From Paenibacillus amylolyticus (lineage in GTDB: Bacteria > Bacillota > Bacilli > Paenibacillales > Paenibacillaceae): a DNA stretch of 64,000 nucleotides. The translations under genes and the position numbers were made by a program. A model generated the notes under the pieces. That model saw only the letters and a list, made by a program, of their open reading frames with translations, made no database searches and was not told where the DNA came from. Below are positions 1 through 9,318 of this stretch, piece by piece (position 1 is the stretch's first letter; each line of letters starts with the position of its first letter). The DNA lies in contig NZ_CP121451.1 in assembly GCF_029689945.1 (NCBI RefSeq), forward strand, positions 4,774,001-4,838,000, written 5' to 3'.

Positions 1-63
1 AAACAGCAGGTCTGCGAGTAAAGAAAAACAGGACAGAATTAAAAGTATCTCAAATAATCTCAT
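1..63 (-). CDS. 5' end of a membrane or exported protein, cut by window edge
   Basis: Only the first 21 codons are inside the window. An ATG at 63 is preceded by a good ribosome-binding site (GAGAGAGG, about 8 bases upstream). The residues are almost all hydrophobic (MRLFEILLILSCF...), as in an N-terminal membrane anchor or signal sequence. It lies 34 bases downstream of the alpha/beta hydrolase ending at 98 and is probably in the same transcript. Function cannot be judged from this fragment; a third membrane-anchored hydrolase is possible given the two upstream but is only a guess. Confidence 0.5.
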   Translation of the reverse strand, partial: MRLFEILLILSCFSLLADLLF

Positions 64-97
64 TTGTATTTCCTCTCTCTAGGCTCCTACAGGATAT

Positions 98-1081
98 TTA
101 TTTTGCTTCGGCCATAAAAGCTCTAACGTCTTCTGCGATTTGTTTGAATTGAGTGTGATGTAAATAATGTGAACCATCCATTGTAACTACTTTCCCATGG
201 ACCGAGTCTTTGATCTGTCCTTCATGCAATGGGATCCATCCTTCTACCCCTTCATTATTCGCTTGTACAAAGAGAAGAAGTGGAAGATCTTTAGGGAAGC
301 TTAAACCTTGAGCACCTTTAAAATTGGTATAAATATGATCCATCTCGTTCAATGACGTGGGATTATACATGTTTTTATTCGAGATCATCTTCATCTGCTC
401 AACCGTCTGTTCATCGAATGCAAGTCCCTCATAGGGGTCTGCACCCACTTTCATCATTAATCTTAAGAGACCTGTATTTCTGAGAACAGCGAACGTTTTT
501 AATGGGAACTTTGCATCTGTAATACTTGGTTGAGTGGATACACTGCTATCAATACCGACAAAGGCAGTTACCTCATCCGGATATTTGTTCACATAATCAA
601 TGCCGTAAATGCCCGCAATGGAGTGACCCATAAGCATGTACTGCTGAATATCAAGTTGCTGCAGAGCTTCATGAATCTCACTTACGATATTCTCTGTCGT
701 TCTTTCTTTTTCAGTTTCATCACTTAATCCGTAACCGAATGGCTCAACTGCCACTACTTTGTAATATGGTGATAATTGATCAATAAGCAACTTGAAATCA
801 AGCACGGGTGTTGCTGTTCCATAACCAGGCAGAAGCACAATCGTTTCCTTGCCTTCACCTTGAATGAGCACATTCATATTTTTCCCGTCTACAGATACAT
901 GCTGACCGTAAGGCTCGATCTTTTTGGCCTCAGAATTACTGCTGATCACATTGGTGATATAAACAATTCCCAGAAACAGAACAACAGCGATTACGATTGC
1001 TCCTAATACTTTAAGTATGATATTTCGTATCTTCTTGACCCTGGTTCTATTCTTGGCTTTCTTTCCTTCGAATTGTGTCAT
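98..1081 (-). CDS. Membrane-anchored alpha/beta hydrolase (paralogue 1)
   Basis: About 327 residues. A basic N-terminus is followed by one transmembrane segment (roughly residues 20-42) and an alpha/beta-hydrolase fold. Visible motifs are the strand TIVLLPGYGTA (oxyanion region), the nucleophile elbow GHSIAG and a C-terminal histidine in the DGSHYLHH stretch. The family cleaves esters, amides or similar bonds; the substrate is unknown and the domain should lie outside the membrane. I chose the ATG at 1081 because AGGAG sits 9 bases upstream; a longer reading from 1117 lacks a site. It is closely related to the next gene (1157-2161), so the pair is a tandem duplication, probably co-transcribed. 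Confidence 0.85.
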   Translation of the reverse strand: MTQFEGKKAKNRTRVKKIRNIILKVLGAIVIAVVLFLGIVYITNVISSNSEAKKIEPYGQHVSVDGKNMNVLIQGEGKETIVLLPGYGTATPVLDFKLLIDQLSPYYKVVAVEPFGYGLSDETEKERTTENIVSEIHEALQQLDIQQYMLMGHSIAGIYGIDYVNKYPDEVTAFVGIDSSVSTQPSITDAKFPLKTFAVLRNTGLLRLMMKVGADPYEGLAFDEQTVEQMKMISNKNMYNPTSLNEMDHIYTNFKGAQGLSFPKDLPLLLFVQANNEGVEGWIPLHEGQIKDSVHGKVVTMDGSHYLHHTQFKQIAEDVRAFMAEAK

Positions 1082-1156
1082 TCTGATCTTCTCCTGTCTT
1101 GAACTGAATTTGAACAAGTTAAAAAATGTTATGTCGTTACAGAAAAGGGGTTTATT

Positions 1157-2161
1157 CTAACGGATGATGGGTTCTCGAATTCCTCCCATAAACCCCCTGA
1201 ATCCTTCAGCGATTTCTTTGGCATGGGAACGGTATAAATAATGATTTGCTTCTAGCAGCACCAGTTCACCACGTGCAGAGTTCTCTATTAACTTCTCGTG
1301 CTCGGGAACCCAATTGTCCACTGCCGGATGGTTCTTTTGAACAAAGAACAGAACCGGGAGATCGACAGGGAATGTTAACTGTTCGGCTGCTTTAAAATTG
1401 GAGTACATGCTTACAATCTCGTTCAATTGGGTGGGATTAAACATGTTCCTTTGGTTCAAAATGTTCAATTGTTCTTTGGTTTGTTCATCATACGGTAGCC
1501 CATCATACGGATCATCACTCATTTTCAATTGCAAACGCGGGAAACCCAGGTTACGGTACCAATGAATCGGTACGATTTCGGATGCTTCTACCTTCTGTTC
1601 ACTAATCGCTGGCACACTGGTATCCAACCCAACGTATGCACTTACTTCATCAGCATATTTGTTCACATAATCCAGACTATAAATCCCCGAGATGGAATGA
1701 CCCATCAAGATATAACGATCAATATGCAGACTCTGTAACGCTTCGTGGATTTCACTGACGATATTTGCAGTACTGCGTTCCTTTTCGGTCTGATCACTCA
1801 ATCCATAACCAAACGGTTCAACCACAACGACTTTATAATCGGGAGATAATTCTGAAATGAGCGGCTTAAAATCAAGCGCAGGCGACGCTGTTCCAAAACC
1901 CGGCAGAAGTACAATCGTTTCCTCGCCTTTGCCTTGAATGAACACATTCATTTTTTTCCCATCTACGGATACGTGTTGTCCGTATGGCTCCAATCTTTTT
2001 TGCTCCGAATAACTGCTGATTTTATTGACGGTATATACGATAGCTACAAAAAGTAAAATCGCTATAAGGATTGCGGCAAGCACTTTTAACAAAATGCCTA
2101 ACACTTTTTTTATTTTGCTTTTACTTTGAATCTGTACTCCTTCGTCTCCTTGATGTTTCAC
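1157..2161 (-). CDS. Membrane-anchored alpha/beta hydrolase (paralogue 2)
   Basis: About 334 residues with the same plan as its downstream neighbour: a lysine-rich start, a transmembrane helix near residues 20-42, and a hydrolase fold with TIVLLPGFGTA, nucleophile elbow GHSISG and a late histidine in ANHYLYR. The GTG at 2161 is preceded by AGGAG at 8-base spacing and is preferred to an ATG at 2182 that has no site. Much of the core (for example YGQHVSVDGK, VEPFGYGLSD, IVSEIHEALQ) is shared with paralogue 1, showing a local duplication that has diverged mainly in the cap region. Substrate unknown. Confidence 0.85.
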   Translation of the reverse strand: MKHQGDEGVQIQSKSKIKKVLGILLKVLAAILIAILLFVAIVYTVNKISSYSEQKRLEPYGQHVSVDGKKMNVFIQGKGEETIVLLPGFGTASPALDFKPLISELSPDYKVVVVEPFGYGLSDQTEKERSTANIVSEIHEALQSLHIDRYILMGHSISGIYSLDYVNKYADEVSAYVGLDTSVPAISEQKVEASEIVPIHWYRNLGFPRLQLKMSDDPYDGLPYDEQTKEQLNILNQRNMFNPTQLNEIVSMYSNFKAAEQLTFPVDLPVLFFVQKNHPAVDNWVPEHEKLIENSARGELVLLEANHYLYRSHAKEIAEGFRGFMGGIREPIIR

Positions 2162-2270
2162 ATCATCTGCTCCTATCCTCATCTGTATATTGGTCTAACA
2201 GGTTGCTAATGCAAGCCTAACCAACAAAGATGTACTCCCCGTGACTTTAATATGAACGGAGTATGAACAA

Positions 2271-2325
2271 GAAAAAAATACCATGTGTACCCATGCAAGT
2301 TTCCTTGCATGGGTACACATGGTAT
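2271..2325 (-). terminator. Strong intrinsic terminator of the two-component operon
   Basis: A perfect 22-base-pair stem (arms 2278-2299 and 2304-2325) closes a four-base loop that reads GAAA on the minus strand. It is followed on that strand by a run of seven T. It lies just downstream of the histidine kinase stop and before the hydrolase pair, so it separates the two transcription units. Confidence 0.85.
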
Positions 2326-2401
2326 TAAAATCGGCTTTTACATCATCCGATGTAAATTTTATTAATATTTTATTCATTGGCTATCCGTCTATCCTGTGAG
2401 C

Positions 2402-3772
2402 CTAACTCCCCGTTGGCGGATCAATTGGTAACGTAATGATAAAGGTTGTGCCTTGACCAGGTTCGCTTTCCACTCGGATGTCACCCTGATGAAGGGATAC
2501 GATCTGTTTAACGATAGCAAGTCCCATGCCACTCCCGTCATATTTACGACTGTGGGAACGATCTGCCTTGAAAAAGCGCTCAAATATGCGCTTCTGGTCT
2601 TCCATGGGAATACCAATGCCCGTGTCGGATATTCGAACACTTACATGGTTGATATCCTCTTGGATACTCACTTTAATCATACCGCCATCATTGGAAAACT
2701 TGATGCTGTTTCCGATGATGTTGGTCCATACCTGATTTAACTGGTCGTGATCAGCAGTTACCTTCACGCTCTCCAAATCAAGCTCGAAATGAATATTGCG
2801 CACAGACCATTGCGGCTGGAGTGCCACGATAACCCTTCGGATCTGTTCATCCAGACTTAAGGTATTGAGCCGAAGTTGCTGTGACTGCGATTCAAGCAAA
2901 CTCAGCTTGAGCAGGCTGTCGCTCATTTTGGACATTCGCTTGGCTTCAGCAATAATAATATCCAGATAACGGTTCCGCTCTTGCTCGGAGAGGTTTACCT
3001 GCTTCAGAGCCGAAGCGTAACCGGATATCGAGGTGAGTGGAGACTGAACCTCGTGCGAAACATTTGTAACGAATTCCCTGCGCATCTGCTCCAACTGCTG
3101 CAGATCGTGCATCATCTCTTCAAAACTGCGAGCCAACGTACCTATTTCAGTCTTTTGCGTGATGTTCAGCTTGACATTGAAATCTCCAGCTGCAATCCGT
3201 TTGGTTGCTTTGGTCAATTTTTTGATTGGTCTAACCAGGTATACAGAAGCAATCAGAATCAGTAGACTTCCTGCAATCAACGAACAGCTTGCAAAGATTA
3301 AACCAAACTGGACTACAAAAGAGGCGGAGGGCGGTGCGAGTGTTTCCAAAAACATCGCTTTTGTGCCCATTTCCGTCTTGATCGGTAACCCCAAAAGAAC
3401 GGTAGCAATCCCCTTGGGTGTGTCTTGGACAACCCCTCCATTTAACACTTTTTTGAGTTGCTCTTTCGATACAGCAGCTGATTTATGTCCATTAAGCTTC
3501 CCATAAGTCTGGAGATTGCCCATTGCATCATAAATTCGAATATGATATGAATCAAGCTGTTTCATATTGCTAACGAATAATTCTGCTTCATCCAGAGGCA
3601 TCGTCTTATATATCTGCACTACGTCTTGGCCAAAGTTGCGTATGTTAATTCGGGCATTTTCGTTCAATTTATCTTCAAATATCCAGGTTGACATAAAAAA
3701 AGAAATAACTGTACCAGCGATGACAGACCCGAGAAATGTCAGGACCACACGAATATATATGGATCGGATCAT
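2402..3772 (-). CDS. Sensor histidine kinase (HAMP, HisKA, HATPase_c)
   Basis: 456 residues. Transmembrane segments lie near residues 7-30 and 153-178 and enclose an extracellular sensor of about 120 residues. A HAMP linker (about 180-232) and HisKA domain follow, with the phospho-accepting histidine at 240 in VSHEVQSPL. The HATPase domain shows its N box (TNIIGNSIKFS), G1 (DTGIGIP), F box (IFERFFKADRS) and G2 (GSGMGLAIV). It autophosphorylates on sensing a signal and passes phosphate to the response regulator encoded immediately upstream; start and stop overlap as ATGA, indicating translational coupling. The inducing signal is not evident. Small clade resemblance to envelope-stress kinases is inference. 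Confidence 0.93.
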   Translation of the reverse strand: MIRSIYIRVVLTFLGSVIAGTVISFFMSTWIFEDKLNENARINIRNFGQDVVQIYKTMPLDEAELFVSNMKQLDSYHIRIYDAMGNLQTYGKLNGHKSAAVSKEQLKKVLNGGVVQDTPKGIATVLLGLPIKTEMGTKAMFLETLAPPSASFVVQFGLIFASCSLIAGSLLILIASVYLVRPIKKLTKATKRIAAGDFNVKLNITQKTEIGTLARSFEEMMHDLQQLEQMRREFVTNVSHEVQSPLTSISGYASALKQVNLSEQERNRYLDIIIAEAKRMSKMSDSLLKLSLLESQSQQLRLNTLSLDEQIRRVIVALQPQWSVRNIHFELDLESVKVTADHDQLNQVWTNIIGNSIKFSNDGGMIKVSIQEDINHVSVRISDTGIGIPMEDQKRIFERFFKADRSHSRKYDGSGMGLAIVKQIVSLHQGDIRVESEPGQGTTFIITLPIDPPTGS

Positions 3773-4443
3773 TCATGGACCTCAAGTCGGTATCCCAGCC
3801 CACGCACCGTTTCAATTCGAAAATCAGGTGTAGTCGCGAATCGCTCACGCAGCCGCTTGATATGTACGTCTATCGTTCGATCATCTCCCGCGTAATCAAT
3901 ACCCCATATTTGATCAATCAACTGCTCACGGGTATAGACTTGGCCTGGTGTTCCAGCAAGCTTATACAGCAATTCGAATTCCTTAAGCGGTAACGTAAGC
4001 GACTCCGTGCCTCTCATCACTTTATACGTCTGACGGTCCAGAATAACATTGCCAAACTGGATTGTATGTGTGGAGCCAATTTTGTATCGTTTCAGCAATG
4101 CTCGAACACGGGCAGTCAGTTCCAATGGATCAAACGGTTTCGTCAGATAATCATCCGTACCCAATTCGAATCCCTTCACCTTCTCCCACGTCTCACCCCT
4201 CGCCGTGAGCATGAGTAACGGGAGATCGGGATTGGCTCTTCGGAGTTCCTTGCACAGTGCCCAGCCATCCATAACAGGCATCATAATATCAAGCACAACG
4301 AGATCCACTGGAGTTTCCCCGTACACGGTAAGAGCTTCCTTCCCGTCCGCAGCTTCCACTGTTGTGAATCCATCATTTTTGAGAAAGAGACAGACGAGTT
4401 CACGAATATTTGCATCGTCGTCTGCAACGAGTATAGTAGCCAT
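3769..4443 (-). CDS. OmpR/PhoB-family response regulator
   Basis: 224 residues from the ATG at 4443, which has AGAGAGG about 11 bases upstream; a longer reading to 4485 adds 14 residues that do not fit the family start. The receiver domain has the acidic pocket (VADDDA), phospho-acceptor Asp52 in VVLDIMMP and the conserved KPFDP lysine loop. The winged-helix DNA-binding domain (about residues 125-224) ends with VHIKRLRERF and the VRGLGYRLE wing. It is first in a two-gene operon with the kinase. The target genes are unknown; the hydrolase pair and the truncated gene downstream are the nearest candidates. Confidence 0.94.
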   Translation of the reverse strand: MATILVADDDANIRELVCLFLKNDGFTTVEAADGKEALTVYGETPVDLVVLDIMMPVMDGWALCKELRRANPDLPLLMLTARGETWEKVKGFELGTDDYLTKPFDPLELTARVRALLKRYKIGSTHTIQFGNVILDRQTYKVMRGTESLTLPLKEFELLYKLAGTPGQVYTREQLIDQIWGIDYAGDDRTIDVHIKRLRERFATTPDFRIETVRGLGYRLEVHE

Positions 4444-4512
4444 AGGTTTTCTGTCCTCTCTGATCCGTATGTAGATATGGTTCAAATTATAGTTAATCCT
4501 GATACATCCTGA

Positions 4513-5045
4513 TCATTGTATATCCATAGCAAACATCGTATGTTCTTTTAACGTTCCCTGGATCGGGACAGATTGTGACCCGCACACGGTGAATCCTGCC
4601 TTTTGAAGTACACGGATGGACCCCGTATTATCAGGTACCGCACCAGCTTCAATGCGAGTAATTTCAGTCTCATGTTTGGCAAACTCTAGCACACATTGCA
4701 GGGCTTCGCTCATATAACCTTTACCTTGATGCAGCACATCCGTTACATAACCGACAAGCCATTTGGGGCTGGAATCCATTATGATCTTGAACAAAGATAT
4801 CTCGCCCACAAGTTCATCCGTTGTATGTAGAAAAATACCGAAGGAATAGCGAATTCCTTCTTCTCTCTCTTATCCCAGCTCTCAATAATTGCCCTTTGCT
4901 TATCCAAGCTGTAGTAAGCGTCATCCCGAGTACTTCCTGAAGTTCTCTCAATAGCCTCGCGATTTCGAACTTGTAGATCCAGAAGCAATGAGGCATCTTC
5001 CACATTCCAAAATCGTACATAGATACGTTCTGAACTATATTTCAT
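4513..5045 (-). CDS. RimJ-type GNAT acetyltransferase, frameshifted
   Basis: The two halves read in different frames and join into one protein of about 177 residues. The N-terminal half (MKYSSERIYVRFWN...) is typical of ribosomal-protein or small-molecule N-acetyltransferases. The second frame continues as YSFGIFLHTTDELVGEI and then carries the acetyl-CoA pocket (DVLHQGKGYMSEAL) and the NTGSIRVLQKAGF motif. The break is near 4855-4868, within a purine-rich AGAGAGAAGAAGG stretch, and one extra base there restores the frame. Substrate unknown. I read it as one gene whose break is probably a sequence error; true decay cannot be excluded. Confidence 0.75.
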
Positions 5046-5137
5046 TATATTATTCCTCCTCTATTATGTATGGTTTGCAGAGAGCTGGCCTTTGCGATTC
5101 ATTGGCCCCGATTTACCGTCTGAACATTGCAGTCTAA

Positions 5138-5743
5138 TTATATCAGGTCATTATAGGAGTACGAGCGAATTAACGAGAATTGTTTCGCCAGAAAATGCGG
5201 GGAGTAAGGCATGTCATTCCGCAACCAAGCCACAATGGTACCAATCAGGGCGGATGAACCATACCAGATGGCAATTTCCTTGTGAATGCCGGATTCCTCC
5301 AGGACCTCTTCCATTTCGGCTCGATCTATCTTCGCTTTGACCAAGGTGCTTAACAGTTTCAGGAGTCGTTCTGTGAAAATGGGGGTGCGCTTCGTGGCAA
5401 GTACCACCTGATAGAACGACGCGTTCTCTGCAAAATGCTCCAGTAACTTGACCAGAACGGGCCAAGCCTCCTCCGTTCTTTGCTTCTCAAAATGAGGGGC
5501 ATATTCATCTACAATTTGTTTGACATTCTCAATCATCTCGTCGGCCATCTTCTCCATCATATCCGTTATGTCACGATAGTGCAGGTAGAAGGTTACCCGA
5601 TTAATTGTCGCTCGTTCGGCAATTTTGTTCACTGACAATTTCTCAATATCCATTTCCTGCAGCAACTCCACAAATGCAGCTCGAATTAACTGACGTGTTC
5701 GCAATATTCGTGGGTCCACGGCTGATTTCTTCTCGTCTTTCAC
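5138..5743 (-). CDS. TetR/AcrR-family regulator, likely repressor of adjacent efflux gene
   Basis: 201 residues. The N-terminal helix-turn-helix lies around residues 15-60 (RQLIRAAFVELL... LSVNKIAERATINRVTFYLHY). The C-terminal part resembles the TetR_C class with conserved SFYQVVL and aromatic residues near the end. It is transcribed away from the DHA2 transporter at 5965; the 221-base spacer holds nested inverted repeats suited to a dimeric repressor. Such pairs usually work as ligand-inducible efflux switches. The ligand is unknown. Confidence 0.88.
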   Translation of the reverse strand: MKDEKKSAVDPRILRTRQLIRAAFVELLQEMDIEKLSVNKIAERATINRVTFYLHYRDITDMMEKMADEMIENVKQIVDEYAPHFEKQRTEEAWPVLVKLLEHFAENASFYQVVLATKRTPIFTERLLKLLSTLVKAKIDRAEMEEVLEESGIHKEIAIWYGSSALIGTIVAWLRNDMPYSPHFLAKQFSLIRSYSYNDLI

Positions 5744-5789
5744 GTGTATCCCTCCTTCAAATTTGGAACATTACAATTTTAAACAATCA

Positions 5790-5843
5790 GTCGTTTATTT
5801 TCGATTTAGACAACAATATCATAACTTCTGTAAAATAAACGAC
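5790..5843. promoter_or_regulatory. Long-range inverted repeats in the tetR-MFS spacer
   Basis: Twelve-base perfect arms GTCGTTTATTTT (5790-5801) and AAAATAAACGAC (5832-5843) are separated by 30 bases. A second, outer pair TTACAATTT (5771-5779) and AAATTGTAA (5862-5870) encloses them. The arrangement sits between divergent regulator and transporter genes. It could be paired operators or a structured leader for the tetR transcript; which is not decidable from sequence alone. Confidence 0.5.
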
Positions 5844-5864
5844 GGAAACACCTCATAACGTAAA

Positions 5865-5892
5865 TTGTAATCTGTCCAAATATGTATATAAT
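5865..5892 (+). promoter_or_regulatory. Probable sigma-A promoter of the MFS efflux gene
   Basis: A -35 like TTGTAA (5865-5870) and a perfect -10 TATAAT (5887-5892) are 16 bases apart, about 70 bases before the TTG start. The 14-base palindrome at 5915-5928 would lie just downstream of the start of transcription. Confidence 0.5.
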
Positions 5893-5914
5893 TCAATAAA
5901 TACAATGTAAACTA

Positions 5915-5928
5915 TACAACACGTTGTA
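5915..5928. promoter_or_regulatory. Palindromic candidate TetR operator
   Basis: TACAAC-AC-GTTGTA is a 6+2+6 palindrome. It is placed downstream of the predicted promoter and upstream of the transporter start, where a bound repressor would block elongation. Related TACAA/TTGTA half-sites recur in the same spacer (5771, 5862, 5901). Confidence 0.45.
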
Positions 5929-5964
5929 AATTTAGTCACGTGTGGATTGAAAGGATGAAAAGGA

Positions 5965-7463
5965 TTGAGTCAGGCTAGAGTACAAGATGAATTATCCGTA
6001 AAGAAAGGCCCCATTCTCTTTATCATGATTTTGGGAGCCTTCCTTGCAACATTGAATCAAACGATCATGAGTGTCGCCACACCGGAACTGATGGGTGATT
6101 TTAACATTTCCGCCGCAACAGCACAATGGTTAACGACAGGTTACATGCTGGTGAACGGGGTGCTGATCCCCATTACGGCCTACTTCATGCAACGCTTTTC
6201 AACCAAGCAATTATTCCAAGCTTCGATGTTTATTTTCCTGATTGGTACCATCGTATCCACTCTTGCAACCAACTTTGGTACATTGCTGACAGGACGCATG
6301 GTTCAGGCAGCGGGCGCAGGTATCATCATGCCGCTCTTGATGCACGTAATTTTAACCTTGTTTGCTCCTGAAAAACGAGGATCCGCCATGGGTATGGTTG
6401 GTTTTGCGATCATTTTCGCTCCTGCCATCGGTCCTACCCTTGCCGGTTATATTCTGGAGAACTACTCTTGGCAAACGATGTTCTACGGCATGATTCCATT
6501 AACGCTTATCGTCATCGCCTTTGCCTTTGTATACCTGAAGAATGTATCCGAACGGGTCAACGCCAAGTTCGACACAATCAGTGTCGTGCTGTCCACCATC
6601 GGATTCGGCGCATTGCTGTATGGCTTTAGCAGGGCTGGAAGTCTGGGTTGGTCAAGTGCAGAAGTACTTATCTGTATTGCTGCTGGTCTTGTTGCACTTG
6701 CGCTGTTCACTTGGCGTCAGCTCGTTTCGGAAGATCCCTTGCTCGATTTGCGGGCTTTCAAGTACAACATGTTCTCCCTGACCACGATCATTAGTATCGC
6801 AATTACCATGATCATGTATGCTGACATGATGTTACTTCCCCTATACCTCCAGAATGCACGTGGTTACACTGCACTTGAGTCCGGATTATTACTCCTTCCG
6901 GGGCTCTTGTGATGGGCTTCCTGATGCCTGTAGCCGGAAAATTGTTTGACCGATTTGGAGCAAAATGGCTGGCTGTTATCGGTATGGTGATCACGATTGT
7001 GACGACCCTTGGTTTCATCGACTTAACGGATTCAACCAGTTATGGTTACCTCGTATTAATGTCAACGGGCCGTCGGATTGGTATGGCTCTGCTTATGATG
7101 CCTATTCAGACTGCCGGGCTTAACCAACTGCCGCCAAGACTTGGTGCACATGGTACTGCCATCTCCAATACCGTCAGACAAGTTGCTGGCGCTGTAGGTA
7201 CATCATTGCTTGTGAGTGTCATGACCGCCCGTACAACGGCACACGTACAGGATATGATGGCAACTGGCGCAGCCAATGGCCTCAGTCAACAACAGTTGGC
7301 TACAGAGTCCATGATCCAGGGGATCAATGATGCGTATGTTGTTATTATCGGGATCGCCGTCGTGGGATTGATTCTTTCCTTCTTTATCAAACGCACCAAA
7401 CAAGCCAAAGAGGAAGAAGTCAAACAGGTTGTCAGACAACAAGTTTCCATGAATTCTAATTAA
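5965..7463 (+). CDS. DHA2-family MFS multidrug efflux transporter, frameshifted
   Basis: Restored length is about 499 residues, the size of 14-helix EmrB/QacA/LmrB-type drug:H+ antiporters. The first frame (TTG start at 5965, GAAAGG 10 bases upstream) has the antiporter start (LGAFLATLNQTIMSVATPEL) and the DHA2 region VNGVLIPITAYFMQRF. Translation ends at 6912 in LLLLPGLL. The second frame continues VMGFLMPVAGKLFDRFGAKW and contains the conserved QLPPRLGAHGTAISNT. One G missing from the GGGG at 6900-6903 explains the break. It is expected to export toxic compounds and to be controlled by the divergent TetR. Confidence 0.85.
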
Positions 7464-7490
7464 GATATCCAGCCTTTGAATTGCTTGTAC

Positions 7491-7535
7491 AAAAAGCGGC
7501 AGATCAAGACGTTTACGTCTGATCTGCCGCTTTTT
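7491..7535. terminator. Bidirectional intrinsic terminator
   Basis: A 15-base arm AAAAAGCGGCAGATC (7491-7505) pairs perfectly with GATCTGCCGCTTTTT (7521-7535), with a further AGAC/GTCT inner stem. Poly-T follows on both strands. It lies between the convergent transporter (ends 7463) and small coiled-coil gene (ends 7599). Confidence 0.88.
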
Positions 7536-7598
7536 AGGTTATATTTCGGATGAAACTCTCCCTCTACCCACCGATTCTGTAAGAGTAATACAAGCCGA

Positions 7599-7886
7599 TC
7601 AATCGCCAAGCTTCGCCAATGATTCCTCTAACTGTTGCAGCTGTTCAGATAGGGTTCTAATCCGATTCTGCGTATCGCTTGCCTTCTCCAGTAAGACTTG
7701 CTCGTCCGAACCATCTTTTGATGCTTTACCGATTGGGGATGATTTCAATTCCGACAATTCGCGTTCGTATGTTTCCTGTTGTTCCAAAGCTATCCGCAGT
7801 TCTTCCTTCGTTGTACCGATCTGATGCTCCAGATATATGATGTCGGACGAGTTGGCTCCATCCGATAAACGTTGTGAATAGGTCAT
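7599..7886 (-). CDS. Small coiled-coil protein of unknown function
   Basis: 95 residues, very rich in Glu, Gln, Leu and Lys. Two heptad-like coiled-coil stretches (about residues 17-48 and 62-93) flank a polar linker. There is no signal peptide or membrane segment, so it should be cytoplasmic. The ATG overlaps the stop of the upstream FAD oxidoreductase as ATGA, so translation is coupled and the two products may act together or be co-regulated. I do not recognise the family. Confidence 0.7.
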   Translation of the reverse strand: MTYSQRLSDGANSSDIIYLEHQIGTTKEELRIALEQQETYERELSELKSSPIGKASKDGSDEQVLLEKASDTQNRIRTLSEQLQQLEESLAKLGD

Positions 7887-9025
7887 AACTCACCTCTCTC
7901 CATTTCATCCATTGCTTTGCCAACATTGTACGGTTCCATATCGATATCCAGTTCCATACCGAGAGCTAGCTTCGCCAGCTGACTCCCGATAAATGGACCC
8001 ATGGTTAAGCCAGAGGCTCCCAGTCCATTCGCGGTAATCAGCCCCCGCCACCCTGGCACAGCTCCCATTACAGGCAGAAAGCCCGGTGTGAACGGCCGGA
8101 ATCCGACCCGCACTTCCTGGAATGTACTGTTTGCGAGACCCGGTGCCAGTTCCAGGCCTTTATTCAGAACCTCCTGCATTCCTCCTGCGGTTACTCTTGT
8201 ATCATAACCTTCCACATCATTTTCATGAGTCGCCCCAATCACAATCTTCTGTTGATCAAAGGCCAGCAAATATTGATCAGACGGGGGCATAATTACAGGC
8301 CATCGGCCTGTATCCGCCTCCTCGGTGACATGTAAATGCATAATTTGTGCCTTCTGATAATGCACTTTGAAGTGTATGCCGAGAGGCTTCAACAGTGCGT
8401 TGGCCCATGCACCTGCACAGACAATGACTTCATCTGCCAGATAGCTTTGATCATGAACAGCCGCTCCAATGACCCGATCTGCTTCGAACTGAAGCGTGGC
8501 GTCTCCATGGATCACCTTTGCTCCATTTCGCTGGGCAGACCGAACTAGAGCATCTCGCAGCGCCCGTCCATCTATACGTGCAGCACCGCTGATATGTACC
8601 GATTGATACTGTTCTCCCAGCAGTGGAAACCGTTCATGGGTTTCTTCGGCATCAAGAGGTGTAATCTCACCAATCTCCGGTGCATCTGCTTTGCGAAGCT
8701 GTGCCCGCTCTTGCATCTTCTTGATTTTGTCCTCATCCATATGAATGCTGAGTGCGCCCACTTGAGCATATCCGGTTTCCGTTTCCCCTTCATCCTTAAG
8801 CTCCGCTATCATGCCAGGGTAGAACCGCGCACCAGCCTTGGCAAGTTGATACCAGTCCTGGTTACGTCGCTGCGACAGCCATGGACAGATGATCCCGGCA
8901 GCGGCATCCGTTGCCTGTCCTGTATCTTTTCGATCTATGAGGATGACTTCTGCGCCCCGTTTGGCTAATTGATAGGCTGTTGATGCCCCCAGAATACCCG
9001 ATCCAACTACGATGACTTTCTTCAT
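7883..9025 (-). CDS. FAD-dependent D-amino acid/glycine oxidase-like oxidoreductase (DAO family)
   Basis: 380 residues from the ATG at 9025, which has AGGAAAGGG 8 bases upstream. The N-terminal dinucleotide fold has VVGSGILGASTAYQLAKRG followed by the acidic EVILIDRKD end of strand 2. Later features are the substrate/FAD region (YHVG-type replaced here by TGYAQVGALSI), ADEVIVCAGAWAN, and a C-terminal FAD contact GLITANGLGASGLTMGP. Members oxidise amines or amino acids such as glycine, sarcosine or D-amino acids, making an imine and usually peroxide. No thiamine genes adjoin, so a ThiO role is not supported. It is translationally coupled to the coiled-coil gene. Confidence 0.85.
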   Translation of the reverse strand: MKKVIVVGSGILGASTAYQLAKRGAEVILIDRKDTGQATDAAAGIICPWLSQRRNQDWYQLAKAGARFYPGMIAELKDEGETETGYAQVGALSIHMDEDKIKKMQERAQLRKADAPEIGEITPLDAEETHERFPLLGEQYQSVHISGAARIDGRALRDALVRSAQRNGAKVIHGDATLQFEADRVIGAAVHDQSYLADEVIVCAGAWANALLKPLGIHFKVHYQKAQIMHLHVTEEADTGRWPVIMPPSDQYLLAFDQQKIVIGATHENDVEGYDTRVTAGGMQEVLNKGLELAPGLANSTFQEVRVGFRPFTPGFLPVMGAVPGWRGLITANGLGASGLTMGPFIGSQLAKLALGMELDIDMEPYNVGKAMDEMERGEL

Positions 9026-9318
9026 GTTTGCATCCCTTTCCTTAATCACTCATCTATTATAGCGTATACTGTTTCGCATTCTGTTGGCAAGGCAGGCGTA
9101 CTTCTAGTCCATCCATAGAGACTGATCTGACTGCGGTTCATATGGATCTTTTCTTAATACAATTGTTGAAATCATTTTTTGAAAACGTTTTATTATCGCT
9201 TGTCATTCAATTAAAATTATTCCATTTATGTAATATAATTCTTCCTAGGTTTCTTTTAACGCTGTAACCACGCCACTTACGCACATGATCCTTTAACGAA
9301 AAGAGGAATAACACGACG

